DNA of 64,000 bases from Enhydrobacter aerosaccus (GCA_903832005.1 CAIKZO010000123.1:56652-120651); one strand, 5' to 3'. Counted from the first letter of the stretch, positions 27,119 to 36,279 are shown. Numbers and translations: made by a program. Notes: generated from the sequence alone by a model not told the origin.

Positions 27119-27304
27119 GGGAATATTCCTTCACTTCATAGATATGCTGCCCGCGCACCCATTGGGCGGTCAGGCCGTCGAAATCGCACTTGTTTTCGGG
27201 ATCATAGGTCACTGGTGGCCTCGGCATGCGAGGCGGGCCAAAAATCGTCTGTCCGTCTATCGACGGGGCTCATATGGGCTTTTTGCCCGACGTTTGCAAG
27301 TGCC
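27119..27304 (-). promoter_or_regulatory. Upstream/leader region of the cold-shock gene
   Basis: This is 186 bp between the EmrB-like stop and the csp start. On the minus strand a TATGAT -10-like hexamer lies at 27201-27206, which would give an approximately 80-nt leader, but no good -35 is seen 16-18 bp upstream. Long structured leaders are usual for csp genes. A GGGCAAAAAGCCC hairpin (27276-27288 region) could end the upstream emrAB transcript. Confidence 0.3.
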
Positions 27305-28906
27305 CTATCTCCAGGCGAGACTACGGGCCCGACGCTGCGAACGAGACAGCAAAGCGGCTGGAATCAGCGCAATCAACGCCACCAGACCCACGATGATGAA
27401 CGTGTCGGAGAAGGCCAGCATCTGCGCCTTGGCCTGCACGATGACGCCGAGATAGTCGTACGCGCCGGCCTTCTGCTGCTGATACGGCAGGCCGCTGCGC
27501 TGCATGAGTTGTTCGACCAGGGTAAGCAGGCGCGCAGAGCTGCGGTTGCCCCAGTCCTGCGTGGCCGTCAGCGCGTCGGCATGGAAGCGCGTGCGCACCT
27601 CGAAGAAGGCCACTAGCAGGTTGATGCCGAAAGCGCCGCCCAGCTGGCGCATGAAATTGGCGACGCCCGCGCCCTGGCGGACCTTTTCCGGCGGCAAGGC
27701 CTTCAGCGACGAGGAATTGAGGCTGGGGTTGATGAAGCCCAGGCCCAATCGGGAGATCATCACCATGCCGACCAACGACCAGAAGGTCGTGTCGACGTCG
27801 GCCGTGCACATCAGTGCGAAACCGCCGGTGAACAGCAGCAGCCCGCCGATGATCATGGTCGACGGCGGGATCAGGTCGGCCATGCGGCCGGCGATCGGGA
27901 AGATGAAGGCCAGCATGATACCGGCCGGCATCATCATCAGCCCCGCAAGCAGCGGCGTGAAGCCGATCGATGTCTGCACGAACACCGGCAGGATATAGGT
28001 CGAGCCCATCATGCCGGCGCCGAAGATGAAGGCGATCATCGCGGCGGCGGAGAATTCGAGATTGGCGAAGATGCGCACGTCGAGCATCGCCCGCGGCGTA
28101 TGGAGCTCCCACAGGATGAAGGCCACGGCCGACGCGGCCCCCACGCCGAGGCGGGAGACGATGACGTCTGAACTCCAGCCCTCGCGCTGGCCGTCGGCAA
28201 TCCCGGTCATCAGGCCGAGCAGTGCCAGACACAGCAGGCCGAAGCCCAGCCAATCGAAGGGCGGAATCTTCTCCGGGATCGGCCGGGTCGGCATGAAGAT
28301 CAGCCCGAGGCCCGCCGCCAGTACGCAGAACGGCAGCGAGATGAAGAAGACGTAGTGCCAGGAGAAATACTCGATCATCATCCCGCCCAGGGTGGGACCG
28401 ATGCCCGGCGCGAAGACGACGCCGAGGCCGAACACGCCCATCGCCGAGCCGCGGCGCTCGGGCGGGAAGACCGTGAAGATGATCGCCATCACCAGCGGCT
28501 GGGCGATGCCGGCACTGAAGCCCTGCAGCATGCGGGCGAGGATCAGCGTGTCCTCGGTGGCCGCCGTTCCGCCCAGCACTGCCCCCAGCGAGAAGAAGCA
28601 GAGCGCACCCACAAAGGTACGGCGCTCGCCCAGGATGCCGCTCACCCAGGCGTTGATCAGCATGCCGGCCGTCATGGTCGCGGTGTAGGCCGACGACATC
28701 CATTGCGCCTTGTCCTGGCCGATGCCGAAGGCGCCCATCACGTCGGGCACCGCCACGTTGACCGTGGTCATCGCCAGCACCATCGAGACCACGCCCATCA
28801 TGCCGGTGACGGTCACGTACCAGCGATAGGACGTCCCATAGCGCTCGCTGAGATACTGCGCCGTCTGCAGCGGCGCCGCGCGCGGCGGGAGGCTAGCGGA
28901 CGTCAA
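27305..28906 (-). CDS. DHA2-family multidrug exporter (EmrB-like MFS)
   Basis: A 533-aa inner-membrane drug:proton antiporter with 14 predicted helices. Marks include the antiporter region VSMVLAMTTVNVAVPDVMGAFG near the N-terminus, QWMSSAYTATMTAGMLINAW, GERRTFVGALCFFSLGAVLGG, ILARMLQGFSAGIAQPLVMAIIF and GIGPTLGGMMIEYFSWHYVFFIS. It overlaps by 14 bp with the membrane-fusion partner encoded just upstream. Together they pump hydrophobic toxicants across the envelope, usually with a TolC-type outer-membrane channel encoded elsewhere. Confidence 0.93.
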   Translation of the reverse strand: MTSASLPPRAAPLQTAQYLSERYGTSYRWYVTVTGMMGVVSMVLAMTTVNVAVPDVMGAFGIGQDKAQWMSSAYTATMTAGMLINAWVSGILGERRTFVGALCFFSLGAVLGGTAATEDTLILARMLQGFSAGIAQPLVMAIIFTVFPPERRGSAMGVFGLGVVFAPGIGPTLGGMMIEYFSWHYVFFISLPFCVLAAGLGLIFMPTRPIPEKIPPFDWLGFGLLCLALLGLMTGIADGQREGWSSDVIVSRLGVGAASAVAFILWELHTPRAMLDVRIFANLEFSAAAMIAFIFGAGMMGSTYILPVFVQTSIGFTPLLAGLMMMPAGIMLAFIFPIAGRMADLIPPSTMIIGGLLLFTGGFALMCTADVDTTFWSLVGMVMISRLGLGFINPSLNSSSLKALPPEKVRQGAGVANFMRQLGGAFGINLLVAFFEVRTRFHADALTATQDWGNRSSARLLTLVEQLMQRSGLPYQQQKAGAYDYLGVIVQAKAQMLAFSDTFIIVGLVALIALIPAALLSRSQRRARSLAWR

Positions 28907-30053
28907 TCTCGACTTCGACCATCATGCCGGGCGACAGGGGCTTCGGCATCGCGTCGAGCTTCACCCGGACCGGCACGCGCTGCGTGATCTTGGTGAAGTT
29001 ACCCGACGGATTGGGCGTGGGCAGCAGGGCAAAGCGCGCCGTCGTCGCGGTGCCGATCAACGAGATGCGGCCGACGAAGCGCTCGTTGGGATAGGCGTCG
29101 ACAGCGACCAGCACGCGCTGGCCGAGCTTGAGGTCGCCGACCTGGGTCTCCTTGATGTTGGCCTCGATCCAGAGCTCGTTCGGATTGTGCAGCATCAGGA
29201 TACGCTGGCCGGCCTGCACGTACTCGCCGGGCTGCACGAAGGTCCGGTCGATCACCGACGTCACAGGGCTGCGGATCGTGCGGTCCTCGACATCGACCGC
29301 CTGCTGGGCGATCTGCGCCTTCAGGTTCGACGTCTGGAAGGCGAGCGCATCGACCTGGGCGTCGATCACGGCCAGCCGCGTGCGATCGGCCATTGCCTCG
29401 CGCAGGCTGCCCTGCGCCTGCTCGTACTCCGCTTGCGCCTGCAGGATCTGGCTCTCGAGCTTGGTAGCCGAGGCCTGGGCCACCTGGAATTGGCGCTCGT
29501 TGGCGACATGGCGGTCGTACAGCGAGCGGTTGCGCTCGAGGTCGAGGCGCGCAAGCTCAAGGTCGGTCTGCAGCGCCGCCAGCGCCTTCTCCTTGACGGT
29601 GATGGCGGAGGTGCGCGTGCGTATCACGGCGTTGGTCTGGTCCTCGACCATGCGGCGTTCGGCCTGCAGCCGCTCGCGCTCGGCCTGGACGCTCTGCATC
29701 TGGGTCGCCAGCGCCTCACCGCGCAGCTTGGAGACGCGATCGTCGATGCGCGCGATGACGTCGTTGGCCGCGACACGCGCGCCCTCGAGCGCGGGCAGTC
29801 CCGTCACCCAGCCATCGGCACGGCTCGAGACGGTGACGATGTCGGCCATCACGCGGGCGTCGTATTCATAAACATGAGTGAAGCGGAGGTAGATCTCGCG
29901 GCCGCCGTAGCACAGCGCCAGGAACGCGACCGCGGCGACGGCCAGGATACGCGGCCGCAGAAAGAACGGACGCGGCGGCGCCACGCGCGGCGCACTGCCG
30001 AAGTCCGGCGGGACGATTTGCGGCGGAAGGGTTCGGGAGACCGGCTGGTCCAT
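28893..30053 (-). CDS. HlyD/EmrA-family membrane fusion protein
   Basis: A 386-aa periplasmic adaptor. It has an N-terminal cytoplasmic tail, one membrane helix at about 30-48 (RILAVAAVAFLALCYGG), a first biotinyl-lipoyl half (RADGWVTGLPALEGARVAANDVIARIDDR), a long coiled coil at about 110-225 rich in Glu/Gln/Arg, and the second lipoyl half (IRSPVTSVIDRTFVQPGEYVQAGQRILMLHN). A beta-barrel region ends the protein (VRVKLDAMPKPLSPGMMVEVEIDVR). It pairs with the EmrB-like pump, whose start it overlaps. Confidence 0.93.
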   Translation of the reverse strand: MDQPVSRTLPPQIVPPDFGSAPRVAPPRPFFLRPRILAVAAVAFLALCYGGREIYLRFTHVYEYDARVMADIVTVSSRADGWVTGLPALEGARVAANDVIARIDDRVSKLRGEALATQMQSVQAERERLQAERRMVEDQTNAVIRTRTSAITVKEKALAALQTDLELARLDLERNRSLYDRHVANERQFQVAQASATKLESQILQAQAEYEQAQGSLREAMADRTRLAVIDAQVDALAFQTSNLKAQIAQQAVDVEDRTIRSPVTSVIDRTFVQPGEYVQAGQRILMLHNPNELWIEANIKETQVGDLKLGQRVLVAVDAYPNERFVGRISLIGTATTARFALLPTPNPSGNFTKITQRVPVRVKLDAMPKPLSPGMMVEVEIDVR

Positions 30054-30100
30054 CGTGCCGGCCAGAATAGAACCGAAACAAAACAGTCACCAGACATTCC

Positions 30101-30121
30101 GCCCCCAAATCAACCGGGGGC
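30101..30121 (-). terminator. Hairpin terminator after the binding-protein operon
   Basis: GCCCCC (30116-30121 read on the minus strand) pairs with GGGGGC (30101-30106) around a 9-nt loop, 25 bp past the stop of the binding-protein gene. A T-rich run (CTGTTTTGTTT on the minus strand) follows some 15 bases later. It separates this operon from emrAB downstream. Confidence 0.4.
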
Positions 30122-30145
30122 TGTTCTGCAGCGCGAGCGTGGCCG

Positions 30146-31933
30146 TCAGGTGTCGATGTACCAACTCCCCAGGTCCCAGGTGTTGCTGTCCCACCCGCTG
30201 AGATCGACCACGAGCTTGTCCTTCACGGCCGCGACGTCGGGCCGGGAGACCACCGGTATCACCACCTGCTCGTTCACGATCATCTCGTTGCACTTGATCA
30301 GGATGCCCGCCCGCTTCACCGGATCGAGCTCCGACGTCGCCGACTTGAACAGCTCGTCGTATTCCTTGCTCTGCCAGCGCGTGCTGTTGCGGCCCGACCA
30401 CTTGTTTTCCTTCTGCGCGATGTCCCACGAAACGAAGGTGCGCAGAAAGATCTCGGGGTCGGCTCCCGAATAGGACGTGTGCATCTCGAGGTCGTTGTAG
30501 AACTTGCCGCCGGTGTCGGGGTTGCCGACGTCGGACGAGAAATAGACCGACGACACGATGGTCTTCAGCTCCATCTCGATGCCGGCTTTCTGGCAAGCCT
30601 GCTTCACGATCGCCTGCGTCTTCTGGCGCGGTTGGTTGATCGAGGTCTGGAAGCCGATCTTGAGTCGCTTGCCATCCTTAACGCGCACGCCATCGGCCCC
30701 TTTGACCCAGCCCGCCTTCTCCAGCAGCGCCGCGGCCTTGTCGGGATTGAACTCGTATTTCGTGGTCTTCGAGCGAAAGCGCTCGGGATAGTCGATGTAG
30801 TTGGCCGTGGCCTGGCCCGTGCGACCGTAGATGTGCTTCTCGATCGAGGCCTTGTCGACCAGACAGGTCAGGGCCTGGCGCACCGCGGGATCGGACAACA
30901 GCGGGTGCTTGGTCTTGAGGCTCGAGCGCTCACCGTCGACTTCGGTCCAGGGGTCGGCGAACTGCAGGCGGATATGCTCGATGCCGCCGCCGTTGCTGAT
31001 GACGACCCGGCCCTTGCCGCCCTTCTCGAGGCGCGTGAGGATTTCGTCCTCGATCTGCAGGTTCCAGGCAAAGTCGTATTCGGCGGTCTGCAGCACGGCG
31101 CGCGCCGCCGATACCGCGTCGCCGCCGCCCTTGGCGACGATGCTGTCGAAATACGGCCGGTTGTCGAGATGATAATTGTCGTTCAGCACGCCGGTGATGC
31201 TGTCGCCCGGCTTGAACCCCGTGCATTTGTACGGGCCGGTACCGATCGGCATCAGGTTGGCCGGCGCGTCGCGCGAGTTGGCTCCGACGTAATCCTTGAA
31301 GGCGTGTTTGGGCAGGATCATGTCGTTCGAACCGACGAAGGCCTGGGCCCAGAACGGCGTCGGCTCCGGGAACTTCACGATCACCGTGTAGTCGTCGATC
31401 TTCTCGACCACGATGTCCTTGTAGGTGGCGGTCGTGATCGTGGCAGTCGCGGGATCGCGCGCATATTCCCACGTGAAGACCACGTCGTCGGCCGTAAACG
31501 GCCGGCCGTCGTGCCACTTCACGCCCTGCTTCAGCTTCCACACCACTGATTTTCCGTCGGCGGCCAAGGTGCCGTCCTCGCGGCCGGGAATCTGTGTCGC
31601 CAGCATTGGCCGCAGGTTGCCGTCCCGATCCCAGCCCGCGAGCGGCTCGAAGAAGATGCGTGACGCCTCGCGGTTGGTGTTGCCGCCAGCGAAGTGTGGA
31701 TTGAGCAGGGTCGGCGCCTGCCACAGCAGGATCTTCAGCGCTCCGCCGCCGCCACGCTTGGTCGGCTTGTAGGTCGACGACGACTGCGCCATCGCCACAC
31801 CGCCCGCGACGAGCAATTGCGACGCCGCGGGAGCGCCAAGGCCCACTGCCGCGAGACGCTGGATGAAACCGCGGCGCGACAGGCCGCCCGCTTTGACTTG
31901 GCCTATGAGGCCACGCAACTCGCGTTCGTCCAT
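30146..31933 (-). CDS. Family 5 (peptide-type) ABC binding protein, Tat-exported
   Basis: A 595-aa extracytoplasmic binding protein. The signal is of twin-arginine type (GGLSRRGFIQRLAAVGLGAPAASQLLVAGG), starting about 20 residues in. The mature part has NPHFAGGNTNREASRIFFEPLAGWDRDGNL, WKLKQGVKWHDGRPFTADDVVFTWEYA, GTGPYKCTGFKPGDSITGVLNDNYH and the later DPAVRQALTCLVDKASIEKHIYG. The ATG at 31933 follows AGGAG; an in-frame GTG lies one codon earlier. It has no permease or ATPase beside it. It lies 14 bp downstream of an LLM monooxygenase gene, suggesting uptake of that enzyme's substrate. Confidence 0.9.
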   Translation of the reverse strand: MDERELRGLIGQVKAGGLSRRGFIQRLAAVGLGAPAASQLLVAGGVAMAQSSSTYKPTKRGGGGALKILLWQAPTLLNPHFAGGNTNREASRIFFEPLAGWDRDGNLRPMLATQIPGREDGTLAADGKSVVWKLKQGVKWHDGRPFTADDVVFTWEYARDPATATITTATYKDIVVEKIDDYTVIVKFPEPTPFWAQAFVGSNDMILPKHAFKDYVGANSRDAPANLMPIGTGPYKCTGFKPGDSITGVLNDNYHLDNRPYFDSIVAKGGGDAVSAARAVLQTAEYDFAWNLQIEDEILTRLEKGGKGRVVISNGGGIEHIRLQFADPWTEVDGERSSLKTKHPLLSDPAVRQALTCLVDKASIEKHIYGRTGQATANYIDYPERFRSKTTKYEFNPDKAAALLEKAGWVKGADGVRVKDGKRLKIGFQTSINQPRQKTQAIVKQACQKAGIEMELKTIVSSVYFSSDVGNPDTGGKFYNDLEMHTSYSGADPEIFLRTFVSWDIAQKENKWSGRNSTRWQSKEYDELFKSATSELDPVKRAGILIKCNEMIVNEQVVIPVVSRPDVAAVKDKLVVDLSGWDSNTWDLGSWYIDT

Positions 31934-31947
31934 CACGCTCTCCTTAC

Positions 31948-33252
31948 TCAGCTACGCAGGTTCTCTCGCATGGTTTTGCCGGTGTATTCGGTGCGGAACA
32001 GGCCGCGGCGCTGCAGTTCGGGCACGACCATGCGGCCGAATTCCTCGAACATGATCGGCGAGAGATTGGGCATCAGCACGAAGCCGTCGCTGCCGCCGGC
32101 CTCGAACATCTCCTGCATCGTGTCGGCGATGGTGGTGGGTGAGCCCACGACCATGCCGCGCGGCCGGCGCGCCGCCTCGGCGAAGGAGATCTTCTCCTTC
32201 TCCATGATCTGCAGCACCTTATCGACCGAGCCGCCGTGGCCCTGGTGGCCCGCGGCTTTGGCGAAGTCCTTCTCGTCCTTCACCTTGGTGATGTCGGCGC
32301 CCATCATTGCCGAACTGGTGGCGAGCGACAGCTCGGGGCTCAGCAGCGAATTGAGATAATCGGCCTTCTCCTTGGCGATGGCGTCGGTCTCGCCCACCAC
32401 GACGTTCATCGCCGCCAGCACCTGGCAGTGCTCGGGCGGACGATCGTACTTGTCCATGCGCGTCTTGATGTCGGCGTAGAGCTTCACATGGTTGGGCACG
32501 TCGGCCGCCGAGGCGAAGATCGCCTCGCCCCAGCGTGCGGCGAACTCGCGGCCGCGCGGGGAAGAGCCCGCCTGCATCAGCACCGGTCTTCCCTGCGGGC
32601 TGCGCGGAATGGTAAGCGGCCCGCGCGTGCTGACATGTTCGCCTTTGTAATTGGCGTAGCGCACCTTGCCAGGGTCGATGAAGATGCCTTCTTCCTTGTC
32701 CATGACCATCGCGCCCTCTTCCCAGCAATCCCAGAGGGCGCAGCAGGCCTCGACGACCTCGTCGCCGCGCGCATAACGATCTTCCTTGGCGGGCAGATCC
32801 TTCATGCCGAAGTTGCGGGCTTCGAAGTCGGTGGTGGAGGTGACGACGTTCCAGCAGGCGCGGCCGTTCGATAGGTGGTCCATCGACGCCAGTAGCCGGG
32901 CCAGGTGATACGGGTGATGGAAGGTGGTCGAGAGCGTGGCGCCCAGCCCCAAATGCTTGGTCACGCGCGCCATGATCGGCAGCACCGTCACCGGGTCGAG
33001 GTAGGAGAGCTGGCCGCCGTAATGAAGGTAGGTGTCGAAACTGCCCTTGTAGATGTCGGGCAGGCCCAAAGTGTCGGTAAAGAAGCAGCCGTCGAAGAAG
33101 CCCGCTTCCAGCACCTTCGCGAGATGCTCGTACCGTTCGGGCATGAAGATGTCGTTCAGTTCGGAGGCCGGGTGCTTCCAGGCGCCGTTGTGGGTCGCCG
33201 TCGGCCCGGTCTTGACGTAGGCCATCAGCTTCATCTGCTTGCGCGTGGGCAT
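31948..33252 (-). CDS. LLM-class flavin-dependent monooxygenase
   Basis: A 434-aa enzyme of the NtaA/SnaA/DszA group. Marks are MKLMAYVKTGPTATHNGAWKHP, EAGFFDGCFFTDTLGLPDIYKGSFDTYLHYGGQLSYLDPVTVL, LGLGATLSTTFHHPYHLARLLASMDHLSNGRACWNVVTSTTDFEARNFG, and IPRSPQGRPVLMQAGSSPRGREFAARWGEAIF. The ATG at 33252 is preferred: GGAGGA sits five bases upstream, and the longer frame would begin at a TTG inside that site. It needs a flavin reductase from elsewhere. It is transcribed with the peptide-type binding protein downstream; a sigma-54-like site lies 24-39 bases upstream. Confidence 0.9.
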   Translation of the reverse strand: MPTRKQMKLMAYVKTGPTATHNGAWKHPASELNDIFMPERYEHLAKVLEAGFFDGCFFTDTLGLPDIYKGSFDTYLHYGGQLSYLDPVTVLPIMARVTKHLGLGATLSTTFHHPYHLARLLASMDHLSNGRACWNVVTSTTDFEARNFGMKDLPAKEDRYARGDEVVEACCALWDCWEEGAMVMDKEEGIFIDPGKVRYANYKGEHVSTRGPLTIPRSPQGRPVLMQAGSSPRGREFAARWGEAIFASAADVPNHVKLYADIKTRMDKYDRPPEHCQVLAAMNVVVGETDAIAKEKADYLNSLLSPELSLATSSAMMGADITKVKDEKDFAKAAGHQGHGGSVDKVLQIMEKEKISFAEAARRPRGMVVGSPTTIADTMQEMFEAGGSDGFVLMPNLSPIMFEEFGRMVVPELQRRGLFRTEYTGKTMRENLRS

Positions 33253-33275
33253 GGATGTCCTCCTGCCCAAAACGC

Positions 33276-33291
33276 AGCAAGGGGTATGCCA
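33276..33291 (-). promoter_or_regulatory. Candidate sigma-54 promoter
   Basis: On the minus strand TGGCATA-CCCC-TTGCT matches the -24/-12 consensus TGGCACG-N4-TTGCW except at two bases, with exact spacing. It lies in the 59-bp gap before the LLM monooxygenase, giving a leader of roughly 10-15 bases before GGAGGA. Nitrogen control of a monooxygenase/uptake pair is plausible. Confidence 0.42.
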
Positions 33292-33311
33292 CGCTGTAAA
33301 TTAGGAAGGCT

Positions 33312-34343
33312 TTACAGCCACTCCAGCAGGGCGACAGGCGCCCTGTCGGCAAGGCCCGTAGAGGCGGGCGCTTCCCAGGGTGAGAAAGCGAACAGTCCGG
33401 CGGGCAGGACAGTGTCCAGTTCGCCGGGCTTGAGATCGCGGGCGATCACGACGAGGAAGAGCGGCGGCGTGGCCGTGGGATCGCCGAATGGGCGCGGGCT
33501 GGAGAAGGCCGTGCCGACGCTCTGCACCAGCACCGGGCGTTCGCTTTCGGCGACACGCACCAGGCCCTTCACGCGCAGCAGACGGTCGCCCAGCGCGCCG
33601 GCAAGATTGTCGAGCCAGAAGGTGAGATCGTCATAAGCCAGCATGGCGGTCGGGCGAGCGAGACGCACGGCAATGCGCGGATGGGACGTTTGGGACGCGA
33701 CGCGCGGCGGCACGGGCATCGGCGCGATGCCGGCCAGGGGTGCGAAGGCAGCAGTGACAACGTCGCTGCGCGCCCTGCTCGCCACGATCTCCGTCAGCGG
33801 ATTGAGAGCGGCGATCGCGGCCGGTGCGCGCGTCCATTCTTCCGCCGAGGCGACGTCGGCCTTGGTGACGACAATGCGGTGCGCGGCGGCCCATTGCGAT
33901 GCCGCTTCCTCGAAATCCGCCGTCTCCGTCCCGCGCGTCGCGTCGAAGGTTGCGACCACAGTAACGCGCAGGCGATGCGCCGCGAGCCCGGCGAGCTGGC
34001 GCAGGACCGGTCCTGGCTTGGAGAGCCCGCTTGTCTCCAGAATGATGCGCCGCAACGGGCCCGATGCACCCGGCCGCTCGGCCAGCAAAAGCATCTCGAC
34101 GGTGTGCGAGAGATCGGTGCCGGCCTGGCAGCAGATGCAGCCGTTCGACAGCATGGCGATCGGCGTGCCGTCGCCGCTCTCGCGCAGGATAGCGCCGTCG
34201 AGGCCGATCTCGCCCACCTCGTTCACGATCACGGCGGTATTCGCCGAGTCGGGATGACCGAGAAAGTCACGCAGCAGGGTCGTCTTGCCTGAGCCCAGGA
34301 AGCCGGTCAGGACGATGAAGTCCGGCCCGGCCGCTCCGCTCAC
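33312..34343 (-). CDS. CobW/G3E-family GTPase (metallochaperone type)
   Basis: A 343-aa G3E GTPase. The P-loop is VLTGFLGSGKTTLLRDFL (residues 11-28), Walker B is VNEVGEIGLDG, the metal-binding CxCC lies in SNGCICCQAG (69-72), and ETSGLSKPGPVL and the base-binding region VVTKADVAS follow. The C-terminal CobW_C domain includes RLLRVKGLVRVAESERPVLVQSVG. The start is GTG at 34343, overlapping the stop of the amidohydrolase (GTGA); the frame extends further but only antisense-like sequence is there. Family members deliver zinc or other metals to client enzymes. The coupled amidohydrolase, a metalloenzyme, is the natural client candidate. Confidence 0.9.
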   Translation of the reverse strand: MSGAAGPDFIVLTGFLGSGKTTLLRDFLGHPDSANTAVIVNEVGEIGLDGAILRESGDGTPIAMLSNGCICCQAGTDLSHTVEMLLLAERPGASGPLRRIILETSGLSKPGPVLRQLAGLAAHRLRVTVVATFDATRGTETADFEEAASQWAAAHRIVVTKADVASAEEWTRAPAAIAALNPLTEIVASRARSDVVTAAFAPLAGIAPMPVPPRVASQTSHPRIAVRLARPTAMLAYDDLTFWLDNLAGALGDRLLRVKGLVRVAESERPVLVQSVGTAFSSPRPFGDPTATPPLFLVVIARDLKPGELDTVLPAGLFAFSPWEAPASTGLADRAPVALLEWL

Positions 34344-35950
34344 TCGGCCGCCTTCGGTTGCGGCTGGGCGTACTTGGCCGGCACATCCTCGGCCCAGCTC
34401 GCCTTCACGAGATCGCGCACGTCGGCCAGCAGTTCGGCGGTGTCGTAGATCACGCCGTCCTTGATCGTGTACTTGAGGCCGCGATGCCATTCGACGCCGT
34501 TGGTCGTCTCGTTGAGACGCATCGCACCCGTACCGTAGAGCAGCTTGAAGTCGGTCAGCGGATTGTGATCGTGCACCAGCACGTCGGCGAGCTTGCCGAC
34601 CTCGAGCGTGCCGAGATCGTCCTGCAGCCCGCACAGTGCCGCGCCCTGCGACGTGGCCGAGCGGATGACCTCGAGCGGATGGAAGCCCGCCTCCTGCAGC
34701 AGCTCCAGCTCGCGGATATAGCCGAAGCCGAAGATCTGGTAGATGAAGCCCGAATCGCTACCGGTGCACACGCGACCGCCGCGGTTCTTGTACTCGTTGA
34801 TGAAGGCCATCCAGAGCCGGTAGTTCTCCTTCCACTCGATCTCGTTCTGGGTCGACCAGCGATACCAGTAGGAGCCGTGGCCGCCGCGCTGCGGCTGGAA
34901 GTAATTCCACATCGACTTCCAGGTGTATTCCTTGTGCCAGTCGGCCTGGCGCGCGCGCATCAGGTCGCGGTTGGCGTCGTAGATCGTGAAGGTCGGCACG
35001 AAGGTGAAGCCAAGCTCGAGGAAGCTCTCGAGCACCTCGTTCCACTTGGCCGAGCCCGGCTTGGCGCCCTGCTTGAACATCTGGCCGGAGACGGAGAAGC
35101 GGAAGTATTCGTCGTTATAGTCGTAATCGAGCGGGAAATTCTGCACGACCCGGTCCTCGAACAGCGACTCGGGCAGGCCGTAGTAATGCTCGGCGCTGGT
35201 CAGGCCCCAGCGCGCCGTCGTGAGTGCGTTCATGCGCGTGACCGACATCTGCGCATGGTGGCAGCCCGAACGCAGGCCGAGCTTGGCGCATTCGTCGAGA
35301 GCTGCTTCCATGATGGCGGGCGGTGCGCCGAAGAACTTCACGCCGTCCGCGCCGCGGTCCTTGAGCTTGCGCAGCCACGCGCGGCCTTCGTCCGGCGAAT
35401 GGATCGTCTTCAGCATGTCGTTGACGGCGGGGAAATAGGCGTAGGCCAGCAGGCGCGGTGCGGCGATCGTGTTCTCGGCCGAGCGCGTCTTCTGGTCGAG
35501 CATCCAGCCCAGGCCGTTCATCGAGCCCATCTCGCGCACCGTCGTCACGCCATGCGCCAGCCAGAGCTTGTAGACATAGTCGACCGGCGGCACCCAGCCG
35601 TTGGCCGAATGGTAGGCGACGCCAGCATGGGCGTGGCAGTCGATGAAGCCCGGGGTCACCCATTTGCCGCGGCAGTCGATCTCGTGATCGCCGGCGGCTG
35701 GCCGGTTGGCGGCGGTGGCGACGTTGCCCGTGACCTTCTTCAGCAAGGTGATGCGGTTGTTCTCGATCACGATGTCGGTCGGCCCGATCGGTGGCGCACC
35801 CGTGCCGTCGATCACCGTCGCGCCGCGCAGCACCAGCCGCTTGAACGGGCCGACGCCGCGGTCGCGCCCGGTCGCCGGCACGATCACGGGCTGGCCCGCC
35901 TTGCCGCGTGTCGTCGACAGTTCGTCTCCAGGGAGCGTTTCGCTGGTCAT
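34340..35950 (-). CDS. Amidohydrolase-family metalloenzyme
   Basis: A 536-aa member of the amidohydrolase superfamily (dihydroorotase/imidazolonepropionase fold). RLVLRGATVIDGTGAPPIGPTDIVIENNRI is the N-terminal beta-sandwich start, and GKWVTPGFIDCHAHAG has the metal-binding HAH at about 106-108. LAHGVTTVREMGSMNGLGWML, the HHAQMS region, SAEHYYG, CTGSDSGFIYQ and LGTLEVGKLADVLVHDHNPL follow. The ATG at 35950 is chosen because GAGGA precedes it by six bases. It probably hydrolyses an amide, peptide or cyclic amide; the substrate is unknown. The coupled CobW gene suggests metal delivery. Confidence 0.87.
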   Translation of the reverse strand: MTSETLPGDELSTTRGKAGQPVIVPATGRDRGVGPFKRLVLRGATVIDGTGAPPIGPTDIVIENNRITLLKKVTGNVATAANRPAAGDHEIDCRGKWVTPGFIDCHAHAGVAYHSANGWVPPVDYVYKLWLAHGVTTVREMGSMNGLGWMLDQKTRSAENTIAAPRLLAYAYFPAVNDMLKTIHSPDEGRAWLRKLKDRGADGVKFFGAPPAIMEAALDECAKLGLRSGCHHAQMSVTRMNALTTARWGLTSAEHYYGLPESLFEDRVVQNFPLDYDYNDEYFRFSVSGQMFKQGAKPGSAKWNEVLESFLELGFTFVPTFTIYDANRDLMRARQADWHKEYTWKSMWNYFQPQRGGHGSYWYRWSTQNEIEWKENYRLWMAFINEYKNRGGRVCTGSDSGFIYQIFGFGYIRELELLQEAGFHPLEVIRSATSQGAALCGLQDDLGTLEVGKLADVLVHDHNPLTDFKLLYGTGAMRLNETTNGVEWHRGLKYTIKDGVIYDTAELLADVRDLVKASWAEDVPAKYAQPQPKAAE

Positions 35951-36039
35951 GGTGTCCTCATCGATGATCTGGAGAGAGCATACCAGCGCGGCATGCAAGC
36001 CGACTAGGCCGCTTGCTGTCTCACCGCTATAGTCCGCGC

Positions 36040-36279
36040 GTGATTCAAGCCATCGGCCTGCAGGAACTGCGTGACAATGTCCGCGTCCATTTTCCGCAAA
36101 GTTTCGACCACCCGCCACGCGTGCGATCGACCGTAAAGATCCGGTTCGGCGACGGCCGCATCGCCGATGCCCGGGTCGTGGCGATCACCGATCGCGGCGA
36201 TACGCTGGAGCTGCTGGTCGACGGCAAGGACTGGTTCCTGCACAAGGACAGCCAGACCGACTACTGGCTCGTGGCCTGA
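36040..36279 (+). CDS. Small conserved hypothetical protein
   Basis: About 79 aa from a GTG at 36040 (a TTG at 36013 would add nine residues; no clear ribosome binding site for either). The sequence MIQAIGLQELRDNVRVHFPQSFDHPPRVRSTVKIRFGDGRIADARVVAITDRGDTLELLVDGKDWFLHKD looks like a small beta-barrel with strands of alternating hydrophobics. It is divergent from the amidohydrolase and ends where the convergent LLM gene ends. Function unknown. Confidence 0.5.
   Translation: MIQAIGLQELRDNVRVHFPQSFDHPPRVRSTVKIRFGDGRIADARVVAITDRGDTLELLVDGKDWFLHKDSQTDYWLVA

Noticed and set aside
27119..27304. A riboswitch-like or thermosensor element in the csp leader
   Set aside because: A long leader is present but no conserved cold-box or defined structure could be recognised by eye.
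33253..33352. Longer starts for the LLM monooxygenase (TTG at 33270 and beyond)
   Set aside because: The TTG lies inside the GGAGGA ribosome binding site of the ATG at 33252, and family members begin near MKLMAYV.
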